Assembly (NCBI GenBank): GCA_951812925.1
Contig: OX638370.1
Coordinates: forward strand, 97,292,897 to 97,356,896
DNA: 64,000 nucleotides
Direction: 5' to 3'
Source of the DNA: Calliopum simillimum
Lineage: Eukaryota > Arthropoda > Insecta > Diptera > Lauxaniidae
Translations under genes and position numbers: made by a program
Shown here: positions 63,368-64,000 of the stretch, in pieces
Layout: every line of letters starts with the position of its first letter
Position numbering within the stretch: the first letter of the stretch is position 1
Notes under the pieces: generated by a model
The model's database searches: none
Seen by the model: the letters and a program-made list of their open reading frames with translations, nothing else
What the model was told of the DNA's origin: nothing

Positions 63368-64000
63368 TCTATACTAATATTATAAATTCGAAAGTAACTC
63401 TGTTTGTTTGTTACCTTTTCACGCCTAAGCCGCCTAACCAATTTGGATGAAATTTTGTATGGAGATAGTAAGAGATCCTGAGAAGGAAAAGGGGTGAAAA
63501 GGGGGATGGAAGTTTGTATGGGGAATCAATAACCACTGATCCAATTTAAATGAGATTTGGTGTGGAAATAGTAACAGACCCTTGAAAGGATATAGGATAT
63601 TTTTATCCTTAAAATAATCCTTCAAAGGGCTGTAAAGGGAGATGGAAGTTTGTTTGGGGAATCAATAACCGCTCAACCAATTTAGTTGAAATTTGGTGCG
63701 GAGATAGTGAGGACCCTAGAAAGGACATATGATAGTACCTACCTCTCAAATCATCCTTAAAGAGAGTGAACAGGGGCATGGAAGTTTGTATGCGGAATCA
63801 ATAACCCCTGAACCAATTTAGATTAAATTTTATATAGAAATAGTGGGAGAGCATAAAAAAAATATATGATACCCTTCAAATCATCCTTAAAGGATGGAAG
63901 TTTGAATGGGGAATCAATAGCCGCTGAACAAATTTAGATGAAATTTGGTATGGAGATAGTAAGAGACTCTAGGAAAGGTATTGAATAGTTTCCACTCCTA
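63368..64000 (+). mobile_element. probable Helitron 5' end with internal tandem repeat
   Basis: TCTATACTAATATTATAAAT follows a host A. A 5' start of this kind, followed by CTGTTTGTTTGTTACC, is familiar from insect Helitrons (from memory). From about 63440 to the window edge a unit of about 125-145 bp repeats: GATGGAAGTTTGTATGGGGA, ATCAATAACCSCTGAACCAA, TTTAGATGAAATTTGGTATG, GAGATAGTRAGAG. There are about four copies. The 3' end lies outside the window. Confidence 0.55.

Overview
The window is AT-rich, intron-containing nuclear DNA of a higher fly. Conserved exons read as Drosophila-type genes with short GT-AG introns. The heavy load of hAT, mariner, Tc1, pogo-like, Helitron-like and foldback elements suggests a repeat-rich brachyceran genome; a tephritid fruit fly is my guess, but species cannot be read from the sequence. 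I see no bacterial genes, CRISPR array, rRNA gene, intact tRNA gene or intact virus.

Five host genes are supported. (1) Plus strand, 4961-21648: the 3' part of a gene for a membrane-anchored protein made of serial thioredoxin-like units. Thirteen spliced exons join in frame to 705 codons, ending in one transmembrane helix; the 5' end lies left of the window. (2) Minus strand, 25505-25972: a 155-residue charged coiled-coil protein that I do not recognise. (3) Plus strand, 34149-41359: phtf, complete, 12 coding exons that join in frame to 1065 codons. (4) Minus strand, 44079-45620: a single-exon 513-residue MFS transporter of the SVOP (synaptic vesicle 2-related) type. (5) Plus strand, 56774-56869: a first coding exon resembling the start of MBOAT1/2 acyltransferases (oysgedart-like); the rest lies to the right.

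The rest is mostly transposon and repeat DNA. Nine elements have hAT-like termini and 8-bp target duplications (six exact, three with one mismatch). Five TA-flanked elements are seen: two families of TA-flanked MITEs, a mariner, a Tc1 and a pogo/Tigger relic. Two CACAGG-ended foldbacks have 3-bp duplications. A Helitron-like family of about 420 bp has both ends readable in two copies. Several foldbacks have arms of hundreds of bases.

Nesting is common: intron 9 of phtf is almost wholly a three-level nest, 50333-52647 is a foldback containing a hAT containing a palindromic element with a tRNA-like core, and 54245-56121 is a hAT relic holding a foldback. The genes do not form an evident pathway; they are independent, separately transcribed eukaryotic loci.
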